A DNA stretch of 34,735 bases from Oscillospiraceae bacterium (GCA_902766785.1 CACXEO010000088.1:1-34735), one strand, 5' to 3'. Counted from the stretch's first letter, positions 15,603-22,633 are shown. The notes: generated by a model not told the origin, from the letters alone. Numbers and translations are program-made.

Positions 15603-16079
15603 TTAACCTTCCGAATCGTTATCTGTTGCAGCAGATGACGGTTCTTTCTTTTTATATTTGTGTTGTTGTAAAAGAATCATTCCAACAATGGCATCTTTAT
15701 TCTTTTTTTGCAGATTCTTGAATTCATCTTCAGTAAATATTGCCGTAACGGTTTGATTCTTAACTGTTATTTCAGTTTCAGAATCTGAAACAGGTTCAAT
15801 GCTTACTGAAAAATCCAAAGATTTAAGGTAATCTATAAAGGTTTCAAGTTCTTTAACTGATTGTGCTAAATCTTCACCGGTTCGCAACCATTGTTCACTA
15901 ACACCAAATGTTGAACAGATAATCTTGATATGCGTATCAGATATTGTCCGTTTCCCATTTTCAATATTAGAAATACCGGATTTTGATAAACCAATTTGTT
16001 TGCCGAATTCTTCTTGCGAAAGGTTAATTTTCAATCGCAGTTGATGGATTCGGGATTGAATGTCATTCAATCTATACAC
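15603..16079 (-). CDS. CI-like XRE repressor of the element
   Basis: The protein has 158 residues, with GGGGGTGTATAG before MYRLNDIQSRIHQLRL. The HTH at about residues 8-62 (LSQEEFGKQIGLSKSGISNIENGKRTISD) is of the phage repressor type and continues FGVSEQWLRTGEDL. The C-terminal half is acidic to neutral, ends in a lysine-rich stretch, and lacks the S24 autocleavage Ser-Lys dyad. Induction would therefore not be by RecA-type self-cleavage; an antirepressor partner, as in phage satellites, is the plausible alternative. It is transcribed from a perfect consensus promoter divergent from the replication genes, with three operator-like repeats between. Confidence 0.88.
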   Translation of the reverse strand: MYRLNDIQSRIHQLRLKINLSQEEFGKQIGLSKSGISNIENGKRTISDTHIKIICSTFGVSEQWLRTGEDLAQSVKELETFIDYLKSLDFSVSIEPVSDSETEITVKNQTVTAIFTEDEFKNLQKKNKDAIVGMILLQQHKYKKKEPSSAATDNDSEG

Positions 16080-16102
16080 CCCCTTTATTTTATGATGCTT
16101 CG

Positions 16103-16131
16103 ATTATAGCACAAAAGTTTTCAAATGTCAA
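16103..16131 (-). promoter_or_regulatory. Consensus promoter of the repressor gene
   Basis: On the minus strand: TTGACA (16131-16126), 17-bp spacer, TATAAT (16108-16103). A GTTTTCAAATG operator candidate lies within the spacer (16117-16127), suited to autoregulation. Confidence 0.88.
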
Positions 16132-16199
16132 CATATATTGTAAAAAAGTTTTCAAATGCTATTGACAACAGAACAAAACCGTGATATAATGTTTTCAAA
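16117..16199. promoter_or_regulatory. Three operator-like repeats of the divergent switch
   Basis: GTTTTCAAATG occurs at 16117-16127 and 16148-16158, and GTTTTCAAA at 16191-16199. They fall in the spacer of the repressor promoter, between the two promoters, and just after the -10 of the plus promoter. This is the arrangement expected if one repressor controls both directions. Confidence 0.7.
16162..16190 (+). promoter_or_regulatory. Consensus promoter of the replication genes
   Basis: TTGACA (16162-16167), 17-bp spacer, TATAAT (16185-16190), a perfect consensus driving the HTH gene and primase. Confidence 0.9.
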
Positions 16200-16224
16200 C
16201 AGAACTAAAAAAGGGGGTGAAAAA

Positions 16225-16467
16225 ATGCTTATTTCAAAGAACAAATTAGAATCAATTCTTGCCAAAGAGTGTTTGACATATTCTGATTTATCATCCAAAT
16301 CAAAAGTGTCACGCATTACAATTCAAAAAATGGTAAATAGCAAGGTTTCATCAAGACCTGTTACAGTTGGCAAGATTGCCAAGGCACTTGGTGTGACGGT
16401 TCAGGAACTGATTGAAATGGAAGCTGCAACTTCCAATCAGGCAAGCAAGGGTTCAGAAGGCAACTAA
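16225..16467 (+). CDS. Small HTH protein, Cro/XRE-like
   Basis: The protein has 80 residues (MLISKNKLESILAKECLTYS). ATG at 16225 is chosen because GGGGGTG sits 6-8 bases before it; a frame open to 16156 would start inside the promoter. The HTH spans about residues 5-62 (LTYSDLSSKSKVSRITIQKMVN, then VGKIAKALGVTVQELIEME). It probably acts as the counter-regulator (Cro-like) or as an excision/replication activator. It ends 21 bp before the primase. Its stop codon lies inside the region that can pair with the antisense RNA. Confidence 0.85.
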   Translation: MLISKNKLESILAKECLTYSDLSSKSKVSRITIQKMVNSKVSSRPVTVGKIAKALGVTVQELIEMEAATSNQASKGSEGN

Positions 16468-16488
16468 TCACAAAGGAAGGATGATATT

Positions 16489-18480
16489 ATGACAAAAATA
16501 AATAAAGGGGGTGAAGGTGTGTTTGATTGGGAAAAAACCGGGTTTTATAAAGGCTTTGTTCCAAACAAGGCTAATTCAAAACAACCGGGTGTTTCATACA
16601 CCAAAGAAGAAAACCATATTGATTTGAAAACCGCTGAAGGACACAATAGTTTTTCAGGTATTCTTGATGATGGTTCAGTCCTGATGGAATGTGATGACCG
16701 GAAAAACTCTGATTTGCTGCTGAAAATCATTGAAGGTGAACAGCTTCATTTCCTTATAACAAACCGTAAAGGTGGGCAAGGTATTCATTCATTGTTTATT
16801 GACAATGGTGATTTTACGCAGAATTACACAAAGGTCACCATTGCGGTTGGTGTTGTGGTTGATATAAAAATCGGTAAAAGAAACGGTCTTGAATGCCTGA
16901 AGTTCAGTGGAAATGAAAGAACCCCGGTTTACAACAAAACACCATATCAAACTGCACCAAAGTATTTGAAACCCCTGAAAGGGTGCAAATTGGATTTTGC
17001 CGATATGGAAGCCGGTGACGGAAGGAATTCAGCATTGTTTTCCTATATTCTGACACTGCAAAGGGAAGGGTTCACGGTTGAAGAAGTCAGGGAAACCATT
17101 CGAATTATCAACAAATATGTTCTGAAAGAACCGGTTAGTGAAAATGAACTTGAAGTGATTTTGCGTGATGGTGCATTCAAAAAGAAAGCCTTCTTCAATG
17201 GAAGAACCTTTCTTCACGACCAGTTTGCAGAGTATATCAAGAATACCTATCATATCAAGAAGGTAAATGGTCAACTGCACATTTATAAAGAAGGTGTGTA
17301 TGTTTCTAATCAAGAAGAAATCGAAAAGGCAATGTTGAAAGAAATATCTTCTTTGACTGATGCCAAAAGAAAGGAAGTCATCAAGCAATTAAACTTGATA
17401 TGTGATAAAGTCAATAATGATGACCAAAATGTAAACCTGATTGCCTTCAGAAATGGAATCTATGACCTGAACACTGACAGTTTGAAACCGTTCAGTCCGG
17501 ATATTGTCATCACAAACCGCATTCCGTGGGATTACAACCCCGGTGCTTATTCTGAACTTGCAGATAAAACATTGAACAAGATTGCTTGTGGTGATAAACA
17601 GGTCAGAACCATCCTTGAAGAATGTATTGGTTCTTGTTTCTATCGGTCAAACACTTTGGGAGGTGGCAAGGCATTCATTCTGACCGGTGAAGGTTCAAAC
17701 GGCAAATCCACCTTCATTGCTATGGTGCAACACCTTCTGAACGAAGATAACATTGCAGCACTTGACCTGAAAGAACTTGACCAAAAGTTTCAGAATACCG
17801 CCTTGTTCGGGAAGTTGGCAAACTTGGGTGATGATATTTCAGATGAATTCATTGTGAATGCTTCCATCTTCAAGAAGTTTGTCACCGGTGAAAGGGTTCA
17901 AGTGCAGAACAAAGGTGAAAAGCCTTTTGAATTCAACAATTATGCAAAGTTCCTTTTCAGTGCAAATAACATTCCCCGAATCCGTGACAAGACCGGTGCT
18001 GTTTTAAGAAGGTTGTTGATTGTGCCGTTCAATGCGGAATTCACCAAGAATGATGCTGACTATGACCCCGGTATCAAATACAAACTTCAGGAACAAGATG
18101 TGATGGAATATCTGATTATTCTTGGAATCAACGCCCTGAAGAACATAATTGCAAACCGGAAGTATTCTGATTCAAAAAAGGTTCAAGAACAACTTGATGA
18201 ATATAGAATATTCAACAATCCGATTATTTCATTTGTTCAATTTTGTGACGAGATGGATATTCCGATTGAACACGAACCTTTAGAAACTGTATATGAAAAC
18301 TATTGTGCTTATTGTGCAAAAAGGAATTATATTGCAGTCAGGGATAATGAGTTTTCAAAACAGATGAAAAGATGTTCAAACTTTTATACAGATAGAAGAA
18401 CCGTCAACGGTAAGAAAAGAATGTTGTTTTTCAAATATGATGGACAGGCACGGACAGGCACAGACAGGCAAAACGAATAA
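16489..18480 (+). CDS. Primase with SF3 helicase domain (phage/plasmid P4-type)
   Basis: The protein has 663 residues, with an AAGGAAGGATG site before ATG. The C-terminal helicase has Walker A GEGSNGKST at about 400-408, a following acidic strand (ANLGDDIS) and a conserved arginine-rich end (DKTGAVLRRLLIVPF), all typical of D5/P4-type helicases. The N-terminal half contains a primase-like region (SVLMECDD, NRKGGQGIHSLF) and a linker with MEAGDGRNSALFSYIL. It should load on the origin and unwind and prime replication of the excised element. The last codons contain three 10-bp iterons, so the gene's 3' end is part of the presumed origin. Translation may be subject to the antisense RNA. Confidence 0.92.
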   Translation: MTKINKGGEGVFDWEKTGFYKGFVPNKANSKQPGVSYTKEENHIDLKTAEGHNSFSGILDDGSVLMECDDRKNSDLLLKIIEGEQLHFLITNRKGGQGIHSLFIDNGDFTQNYTKVTIAVGVVVDIKIGKRNGLECLKFSGNERTPVYNKTPYQTAPKYLKPLKGCKLDFADMEAGDGRNSALFSYILTLQREGFTVEEVRETIRIINKYVLKEPVSENELEVILRDGAFKKKAFFNGRTFLHDQFAEYIKNTYHIKKVNGQLHIYKEGVYVSNQEEIEKAMLKEISSLTDAKRKEVIKQLNLICDKVNNDDQNVNLIAFRNGIYDLNTDSLKPFSPDIVITNRIPWDYNPGAYSELADKTLNKIACGDKQVRTILEECIGSCFYRSNTLGGGKAFILTGEGSNGKSTFIAMVQHLLNEDNIAALDLKELDQKFQNTALFGKLANLGDDISDEFIVNASIFKKFVTGERVQVQNKGEKPFEFNNYAKFLFSANNIPRIRDKTGAVLRRLLIVPFNAEFTKNDADYDPGIKYKLQEQDVMEYLIILGINALKNIIANRKYSDSKKVQEQLDEYRIFNNPIISFVQFCDEMDIPIEHEPLETVYENYCAYCAKRNYIAVRDNEFSKQMKRCSNFYTDRRTVNGKKRMLFFKYDGQARTGTDRQNE

Positions 18481-18634
18481 AGCCTGTCTTGAAAAAAGCC
18501 TTTATATATCGAAAGAAAAACAACATCAGACAGGGTGGACAGGCTATATATTATTTCTTATATAAAAATGGAAGGTGGTAATTTATCATCATTGAAAAAA
18601 ATAATATAATAGATTTTTGAACCATAAGCCTGTC
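18443..18634. other. Iteron-rich, AT-rich region, presumed replication origin
   Basis: GACAGGCA repeats at exact 10-bp steps (18443, 18453, 18463) inside the primase 3' end. It is followed by an inverted GCCTGTC (18482-18488), GACAGG (18529) and GACAGGC (18538-18544), then another inverted GCCTGTC (18628-18634). Very AT-rich DNA lies between (18501-18516, 18544-18615). Iterons plus an AT-rich stretch directly after a primase-helicase is the usual place of the origin in phage satellites. Function inferred. Confidence 0.7.
18582..18610 (+). promoter_or_regulatory. Possible promoter for the gene at 18705
   Basis: TTTATC (18582-18587), 17-bp spacer, TATAAT (18605-18610). A transcript from about 18617 would have a leader of ~88 nt containing the antisense target. 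The -35 is weak. Confidence 0.5.
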
Positions 18635-18648
18635 TGACTGTCCAATTA

Positions 18649-18704
18649 TAAGTGCTGCAACACTTAAGGAAAGCAACTAATCCATCAAAGAAAGGAAAAT
18701 GTTT
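18649..18704 (+). promoter_or_regulatory. Leader hairpin and antisense-RNA target
   Basis: A 6-bp stem TAAGTG (18649-18654) / CACTTA (18661-18666) exposes the loop CTGCAA (18655-18660). The following 18669-18694 is a perfect 26-nt complement of the element's small RNA and runs into the AAAGGA ribosome site (18691-18696). Pairing would mask initiation at the ATG at 18705. Confidence 0.82.
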
Positions 18705-19115
18705 ATGGAAAACTACAAACCACCGTTTGCATCGGAAAACCTTGTGACTGATATTAAGCGAATCAAGGAAATTGAAAATATCAGGTCAGTCAGGGTTATC
18801 CACTGCAAGAAAACAACAGATGTGACCATCACTTTTGAATGTGAAACAGTTCCGGGTGTGCTGAAGGAAGTATCATTTTCACCTTGGAATGTAAAGTTCA
18901 AAAGCAATCAATTCTTTCTTGAAAATCCAATCCTTTGGTTTTTCGATGATAAAAAGAATTGTCACGAAGATGCAGTTGCATTTACTTTGGCTTGCCTGAA
19001 GGCTTTGAATGAAAAAGGGCTGAATACCGATTATATCAAACTGATGGTATTAAGACCGGCAGAAATAGCAAATGAAGTTATGAAGGTTTATCCTTCAACA
19101 TTGATTGAAATATGA
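18705..19115 (+). CDS. Unknown protein under antisense control
   Basis: The protein has 136 residues starting MENYKPPFASENLVTDIKRI. ATG at 18705 is eight bases after AAAGGA; the in-frame ATG at 18699 is too close. I recognise no family. It is soluble, mixed alpha/beta in pattern (VRVIHCKKTTDVTITFECE), with one aromatic-rich stretch (NPILWFFDDKKNCHED), and lacks membrane segments, so it is not a typical type I toxin. It sits directly after the presumed origin. Its translation appears to be the main target of the antisense RNA, which suggests a dose-sensitive role in replication or in the switch. Confidence 0.8.
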   Translation: MENYKPPFASENLVTDIKRIKEIENIRSVRVIHCKKTTDVTITFECETVPGVLKEVSFSPWNVKFKSNQFFLENPILWFFDDKKNCHEDAVAFTLACLKALNEKGLNTDYIKLMVLRPAEIANEVMKVYPSTLIEI

Positions 19116-19131
19116 AAGGATGGAAAATAAA

Positions 19132-19392
19132 ATGAATAACACAAAGAATGAGATTATGAAACAGATGACAGGTTTTTCGGTCAAGCAAGAAAGGCTGATG
19201 TGCTTGGTGCAGCTTGCATCATATATGATGGGAAGAATCAATGTCAGTGAAGGTGAAATCACAGGTAATGAAGAAATCAACAAGGAATATCCGGGTTGGT
19301 TGGAATCTGTTCTTGATACCGCTTCAGAGATTGGGCAGAAACAGAACACAGCATTTGATGGACTTATTCAAATGGTAGACGAACTACAATAA
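19132..19392 (+). CDS. Small hypothetical protein
   Basis: The protein has 86 residues from the ATG at 19132 (MNNTKNEIMKQMTGFSVKQE), with GGATGG eight bases upstream. ATG at 19120 overlaps the ribosome site. It is helical, acidic toward the C-terminus (SVLDTASEIGQKQNTAFDGLIQMVDELQ), with no recognised domain. It is 16 bp behind the gene at 18705, so probably translated from the same RNA, and is followed by a strong terminator. Confidence 0.7.
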   Translation: MNNTKNEIMKQMTGFSVKQERLMCLVQLASYMMGRINVSEGEITGNEEINKEYPGWLESVLDTASEIGQKQNTAFDGLIQMVDELQ

Positions 19393-19400
19393 CAGTAAAT

Positions 19401-19440
19401 GCCTTCACACGGTCAGAAATGGTTGTGTGAAGGCTTGTTC
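19401..19440 (+). terminator. Terminator after the small gene
   Basis: GCCTTCACAC (19401-19410) / GTGTGAAGGC (19425-19434) form a perfect 10-bp stem followed by TTGTTCTG. Confidence 0.8.
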
Positions 19441-19508
19441 TGATTTGAATGAATAAACTTGGTCAATGGATTTCGGGTTTTAATCTATATGGAAAAAAGG
19501 TGTATCAA

Positions 19509-20063
19509 ATGATTTCAATTCATATAAGCGAATTATCAGGGTCTATAAACGATAAATCTACCGGTGCAATAATAGAATTTGAAGGAAAAAGACAAAGTAT
19601 TCATTTCAGCCGGGTGAAACTTAAATTTGGATATAGAGTGTTCTTTTCTTGCCCTTTATGTGGAAAGAATTGTGAAAGGTTGTTCCTTGAAAAAGGCTTT
19701 TATCGTTGCATCCACTGCTGTTCCGTCAATCCATACAAGGGGATTAAGAACACCACCAAAGGCGGTGATGATTACATTGCTTATAAGATGCAAAGGTTTG
19801 CAGTGAAATGTGGTATTGGTCAATTTGACTTTCCTTTTGATTATTCAAAGCACCCGAAACCGAAAGGAAAGCATTTAGACCGGTGGGAAAAGAATCTTGC
19901 AATTATGCAGTGTCTTGAAAATATGCGGACACAATCAATCTTTTATAAAAAGATATGGAAACTGAAGGTGATTCAGAGTGTGGAACAAGGTAAAAACAGA
20001 TTTCTTGATTATCCGCTTTGGAAGTTAAAAGATAATCTTTATATGATTGAAAAGGGATTATGA
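19509..20063 (+). CDS. Zinc-ribbon protein of unknown function
   Basis: The protein has 184 residues starting MISIHISELSGSIND. ATG at 19509 has AAAGGTG upstream; the ATG at 19449 has no ribosome site and falls at the end of the preceding terminator. CPLCGKNC followed by CIHC about 20 residues later makes a four-cysteine zinc ribbon near residues 50-75. The rest is basic (KHPKPKGKHLDRWEKN, KKIWKLKVIQ). A nucleic-acid-binding role is likely, function unknown. The stop codon overlaps the TATGACACA pair at 20059. Confidence 0.75.
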   Translation: MISIHISELSGSINDKSTGAIIEFEGKRQSIHFSRVKLKFGYRVFFSCPLCGKNCERLFLEKGFYRCIHCCSVNPYKGIKNTTKGGDDYIAYKMQRFAVKCGIGQFDFPFDYSKHPKPKGKHLDRWEKNLAIMQCLENMRTQSIFYKKIWKLKVIQSVEQGKNRFLDYPLWKLKDNLYMIEKGL

Positions 20064-20078
20064 CACACTTATGACACA
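20059..20078 (+). repeat. TATGACACA pair at 11-bp pitch, central
   Basis: TATGACACA at 20059-20067 and 20070-20078, the same unit, spacing and orientation as at both element ends. It lies at the boundary between the replication half and the late half. Confidence 0.7.
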
Positions 20079-20084
20079 ATAATT

Positions 20085-20121
20085 CTTGAAAACCTTGATA
20101 AATAGGGGTTTTCAAGTTATC
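20085..20121 (+). terminator. Terminator candidate after the zinc-ribbon gene
   Basis: CTTGAAAACC (20085-20094) and GGTTTTCAAG (20107-20116) are perfectly complementary, followed by TTATC. The T-run is short. Confidence 0.55.
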
Positions 20122-20149
20122 TGACTGATAATTCAAAGGATGGTGAACG

Positions 20150-20410
20150 ATGAAGAATATATCATTGAAACAGGCAGCAAGCATTATTGGTGAAGATAAT
20201 GTTCGGAAACTGATTGTAGCTTTCCCCGGAAGAAGGATGTATTTAAGAAACAATTATCTTGATGTTCGGGAACGAAACAATATCATCAGAAATGATTTTT
20301 ATAGCAGTGTTCTTGACCGTCAGCAGCTTGCAAGGAAATATAATCTTTCAATATCTGCCATTGACAAGATTATAGGAAGCAGAGGGAAAGAAGCACAATA
20401 TATAGAATAA
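20150..20410 (+). CDS. Mor-like HTH transcription activator
   Basis: The protein has 86 residues, with AAAGGATGG before ATG. The C-terminal half (FYSSVLDRQQLARKYNLSISAIDKIIG) is the helix-turn-helix of Mor/C-type phage activators: a DFY start, LA-KY-LS and a final recognition helix. The N-terminal part (LKQAASIIGEDNVRKLIVAFPGRRMYL) is also like that family. Mor/C proteins activate middle and late phage promoters. A promoter with a symmetric operator lies immediately downstream (20447), a natural target. It is the first gene of the late half. Confidence 0.75.
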   Translation: MKNISLKQAASIIGEDNVRKLIVAFPGRRMYLRNNYLDVRERNNIIRNDFYSSVLDRQQLARKYNLSISAIDKIIGSRGKEAQYIE

Positions 20411-20446
20411 CTTTTGCCAAAACATACAACATATTGTGTTATATTA

Positions 20447-20492
20447 TTGACTATACCAACTACATTTAGTATAATAAGTGTGGTTGGTATAG
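20447..20492 (+). promoter_or_regulatory. Late-module promoter with symmetric operator
   Basis: TTGACT (20447-20452), 17-bp spacer, TATAAT (20470-20475). A perfect 10-bp inverted repeat CTATACCAAC (20451-20460) / GTTGGTATAG (20483-20492) straddles the -10. The repeat sits where a dimer would control opening. It drives the genes from 20603. Confidence 0.75.
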
Positions 20493-20535
20493 TGTTTTAC
20501 TGTATTGTCATTCTTTATCATCCAAATCTAACAGG

Positions 20536-20572
20536 AATCAACCTGAAGGTCACCTTTCCCTTCAGGTTGATT
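20536..20572 (+). repeat. 14-bp stem-loop in the late leader
   Basis: AATCAACCTGAAGG (20536-20549) / CCTTCAGGTTGATT (20559-20572), perfect, with 9-base loop and no T-run. It lies between the late promoter and the gene at 20603. It may stabilise the RNA or act as a protein or antitermination site. Confidence 0.6.
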
Positions 20573-20602
20573 TCAAAAAACTAAACAAAGGGGTTTTACA
20601 CA

Positions 20603-21220
20603 ATGTTTTCTAAACTTAAATCAATTATTTCTAATCACGCTGTAAAGGTGGATGCAATCAAACAGGTATTCATAGATGAAAAAAAGAAAATCTTTGAATC
20701 ACCTGATTATTCAACAGCATTCAAAGATGGGAAGTATGCTGAAATCAAAGATAAGTATGATGCAGACAGGCTTGCTTTGATTATGCAAAGTAAAAATGAA
20801 CTGAACACGGTTTTTTCAGAAATCTTTACTTCCCTTGAAAATGCAATCACTGCTGATATTGGTCAGGATGTAATTGCTGAACTGAATATGATTGCCGGGG
20901 CAAAGGTATCTGAATTTGAAATGAATGCTTATGCAAAGAAGTATTCCGGAAAGTATGGTGCTTTACGATTCCTGAACGATATTGCAAAAACAAACGGAAT
21001 GCCCTTTTCTTTTGTTTCCGATACAGAAATAATCGGTGACCTGAACAACCTGAAATCAAGATGTATTTCTTTCATCAACATTTATGACGGTGTTCACCCG
21101 GTCAATGATTACTTTGCACAGTATGTTTATATGAGTGCAAACGATGCCGTCACCGAAAACAATCTTTTTACCAACATTGAAAGTGAATACAACAGTTTTC
21201 TGAAACCTTCAGTTGGATGA
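20603..21220 (+). CDS. Hypothetical protein, first gene of late transcript
   Basis: The protein has 205 residues starting MFSKLKSIISNHAVKVDAIK, with AAAGGGG before ATG. It is soluble and mainly helical in pattern with a possible coiled-coil stretch in the first 100 residues (FIDEKKKIFESPDY, ISDKYDAD-like repeats of charged residues, LNTVFSEIFTSLENAI). No signal peptide or membrane segment. I do not recognise a family. Its place before a sigma factor and a head protein suggests a role in packaging interference or capsid redirection, but that is inference. Confidence 0.8.
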   Translation: MFSKLKSIISNHAVKVDAIKQVFIDEKKKIFESPDYSTAFKDGKYAEIKDKYDADRLALIMQSKNELNTVFSEIFTSLENAITADIGQDVIAELNMIAGAKVSEFEMNAYAKKYSGKYGALRFLNDIAKTNGMPFSFVSDTEIIGDLNNLKSRCISFINIYDGVHPVNDYFAQYVYMSANDAVTENNLFTNIESEYNSFLKPSVG

Positions 21221-21224
21221 TTGT

Positions 21225-21425
21225 ATGGAATTCAAAATTGATGAAAAACAACCAAGGAAATATATTTCAGATGAAGAATTCAAGCAAATGGGATATAACC
21301 AAAGAATGGAACTGTATAATTCTGACCCTGACTATTATCATCACTTGGTTTGTGGCGAACAAATGAATTTGAAAAGAAAATCACCCATTGATGGCGTGCC
21401 GAGAACAAAGATAAAAAAAGATTGA
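21225..21425 (+). CDS. Small hypothetical protein
   Basis: The protein has 66 residues from the ATG at 21225 (MEFKIDEKQPRKYISDEEFK), four bases after the preceding stop, with TTGGATG as ribosome site. It is charged, ends in a lysine-rich tail (RTKIKKD), and is rich in Tyr/Asp in the middle (YNSDPDYYHHL). No family recognised. Followed by a terminator. Confidence 0.65.
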   Translation: MEFKIDEKQPRKYISDEEFKQMGYNQRMELYNSDPDYYHHLVCGEQMNLKRKSPIDGVPRTKIKKD

Positions 21426-21430
21426 ACTTG

Positions 21431-21468
21431 AAGCTGCACTGTCCCTTGCATCAGTGCAGCTTGTTTCA
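21431..21468 (+). terminator. Terminator before the sigma factor gene
   Basis: AAGCTGCACTG (21431-21441) / CAGTGCAGCTT (21452-21462), a perfect 11-bp stem, followed by GTTTCATTT. Confidence 0.75.
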
Positions 21469-21485
21469 TTTAGTAGGTGGTGTTG

Positions 21486-22235
21486 ATGACGAATGAAGAA
21501 TTGGTTGCAGAATATCAAAACGGAAACGAAAAGGCTTTTGAAGAATTGCTTGCTTCCAACAAGGGCATCATCGGAACATTCCTGAAGAAATGGTGGTTCA
21601 AGGTTGAAAGCGGTTCTTTATCCCCTGATGAATTACAGTCAGAATGCCAATTTGCTTTTTTTCTGTCTGTTTTAGAATATAAGCCTGACCGGGAATGCAG
21701 TTTTGCAAGTTATGCCTTTAACAGAATTGGTTGGTGGTTGAAAAGACATTTGAATAAGTCGATGCCGGTTAATTCTTCAGGTGAAGAAATAAAAATTGTC
21801 AGCATCACAGACCCAATTCCCGGAACTGACGGTGCAACTTATGAAGATTTCATCCCTGACCCGGATGCAGAACAGCAGCTTCAATCAGTTTTAGAAAGGC
21901 TTGCTGTCAAATCATTAAAAGAACGGCTTCTTTATTTCCTTGATTGTGTTTGTTCGGAAAGGGAAAAGATTATAATAACAAGCCATTATGGAATAGGCAA
22001 TAAACAAGTTAGCCTTTTGCAAATTGCCAAACAACTTGATATATCTTTATCAAGAGTTCAACAAATTGAAGAAAAGGCAATGATGAAATTAAGACAATCA
22101 CCTATAAAAGATTCACTGTTTGAAGATTATAAACCCATTCAAAGACAAGCATCAAAGGTGAAATTAGATGAAGAATTGATGAATGTTGGTTCTTCAAAAT
22201 ATGATGAAGCACTGATGTTTCTAAATAAAATGTGA
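21486..22235 (+). CDS. Sigma-70 family RNA polymerase sigma factor
   Basis: The protein has 249 residues from the ATG at 21486, with AGGTGG upstream. The region 2-like part (about 3-95) has NEELVAEYQNGNEKAFEEL, DELQSECQFAFFLSVLEYKP and FASYAFNRIGWWLKRHLNK; region 4 (about 145-210) has EREKIIITSHYGIGNKQVSLLQIAKQLDISLSRVQQIEE. It resembles phage and element sigma factors that redirect RNA polymerase to late promoters. A satellite with its own sigma factor could time its own late genes or interfere with a helper. It ends 14 bp before the next gene. Confidence 0.85.
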   Translation: MTNEELVAEYQNGNEKAFEELLASNKGIIGTFLKKWWFKVESGSLSPDELQSECQFAFFLSVLEYKPDRECSFASYAFNRIGWWLKRHLNKSMPVNSSGEEIKIVSITDPIPGTDGATYEDFIPDPDAEQQLQSVLERLAVKSLKERLLYFLDCVCSEREKIIITSHYGIGNKQVSLLQIAKQLDISLSRVQQIEEKAMMKLRQSPIKDSLFEDYKPIQRQASKVKLDEELMNVGSSKYDEALMFLNKM

Positions 22236-22249
22236 AAGGTGTGTTCAAT

Positions 22250-22633
22250 TTGGTAATGAAAAGAAATTATACTTCAATCGAAAAGCAGATTGATTCTTGT
22301 AAAACAGAAATAATTTCAATGGTTGAATGGCTTCAATCATTGAAACAGAGAATCAATGTTTCTGAAGAAACCGTCAACCACATCAAGAAATATATATCTG
22401 ACATTCAGGTTGAAATGGATGTTCTGAATAAAGAAAAAGAAGAATTCTTTGGAATTGTAGAATCATTACGAATGATGCCGGGTGTTTCCGCTGCTGAATA
22501 CAAGGCTTTCAAATACAGATATATCTATGGTTGGAACATTGTTCAGGTTTGCAATAGCCTTCATAAAAGTCCGGAAACAATTCACCGATATTTAAGGAAA
22601 GGTGAAGAATTGCTTGGGATGGTGACAGAATAA
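22250..22633 (+). CDS. ArpU/RinA-like phage late regulator
   Basis: The protein has 127 residues. TTG at 22250 follows AAAGGTG by eight bases; ATG at 22256 is also possible. The N-terminal half is a coiled coil (KQIDSCKTEIISMVEWLQSLKQ up to LNKEKEEFF). The C-terminal half (AAEYKAFKYRYIYGWNIVQVCNSLHKSPETIHRYL) is a sigma-region-4-like HTH as in ArpU/RinA and DUF1492-type phage proteins, which activate packaging and structural operons. It overlaps the head gene start by one base. Family assignment is by pattern only. Confidence 0.7.
   Translation: MVMKRNYTSIEKQIDSCKTEIISMVEWLQSLKQRINVSEETVNHIKKYISDIQVEMDVLNKEKEEFFGIVESLRMMPGVSAAEYKAFKYRYIYGWNIVQVCNSLHKSPETIHRYLRKGEELLGMVTE

Noticed and set aside
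18705-19115. Type I toxin under antisense RNA control
   Set aside because: The product is 136 residues, soluble and without a membrane segment, unlike known type I toxins. Replication or switch control fits the context better.
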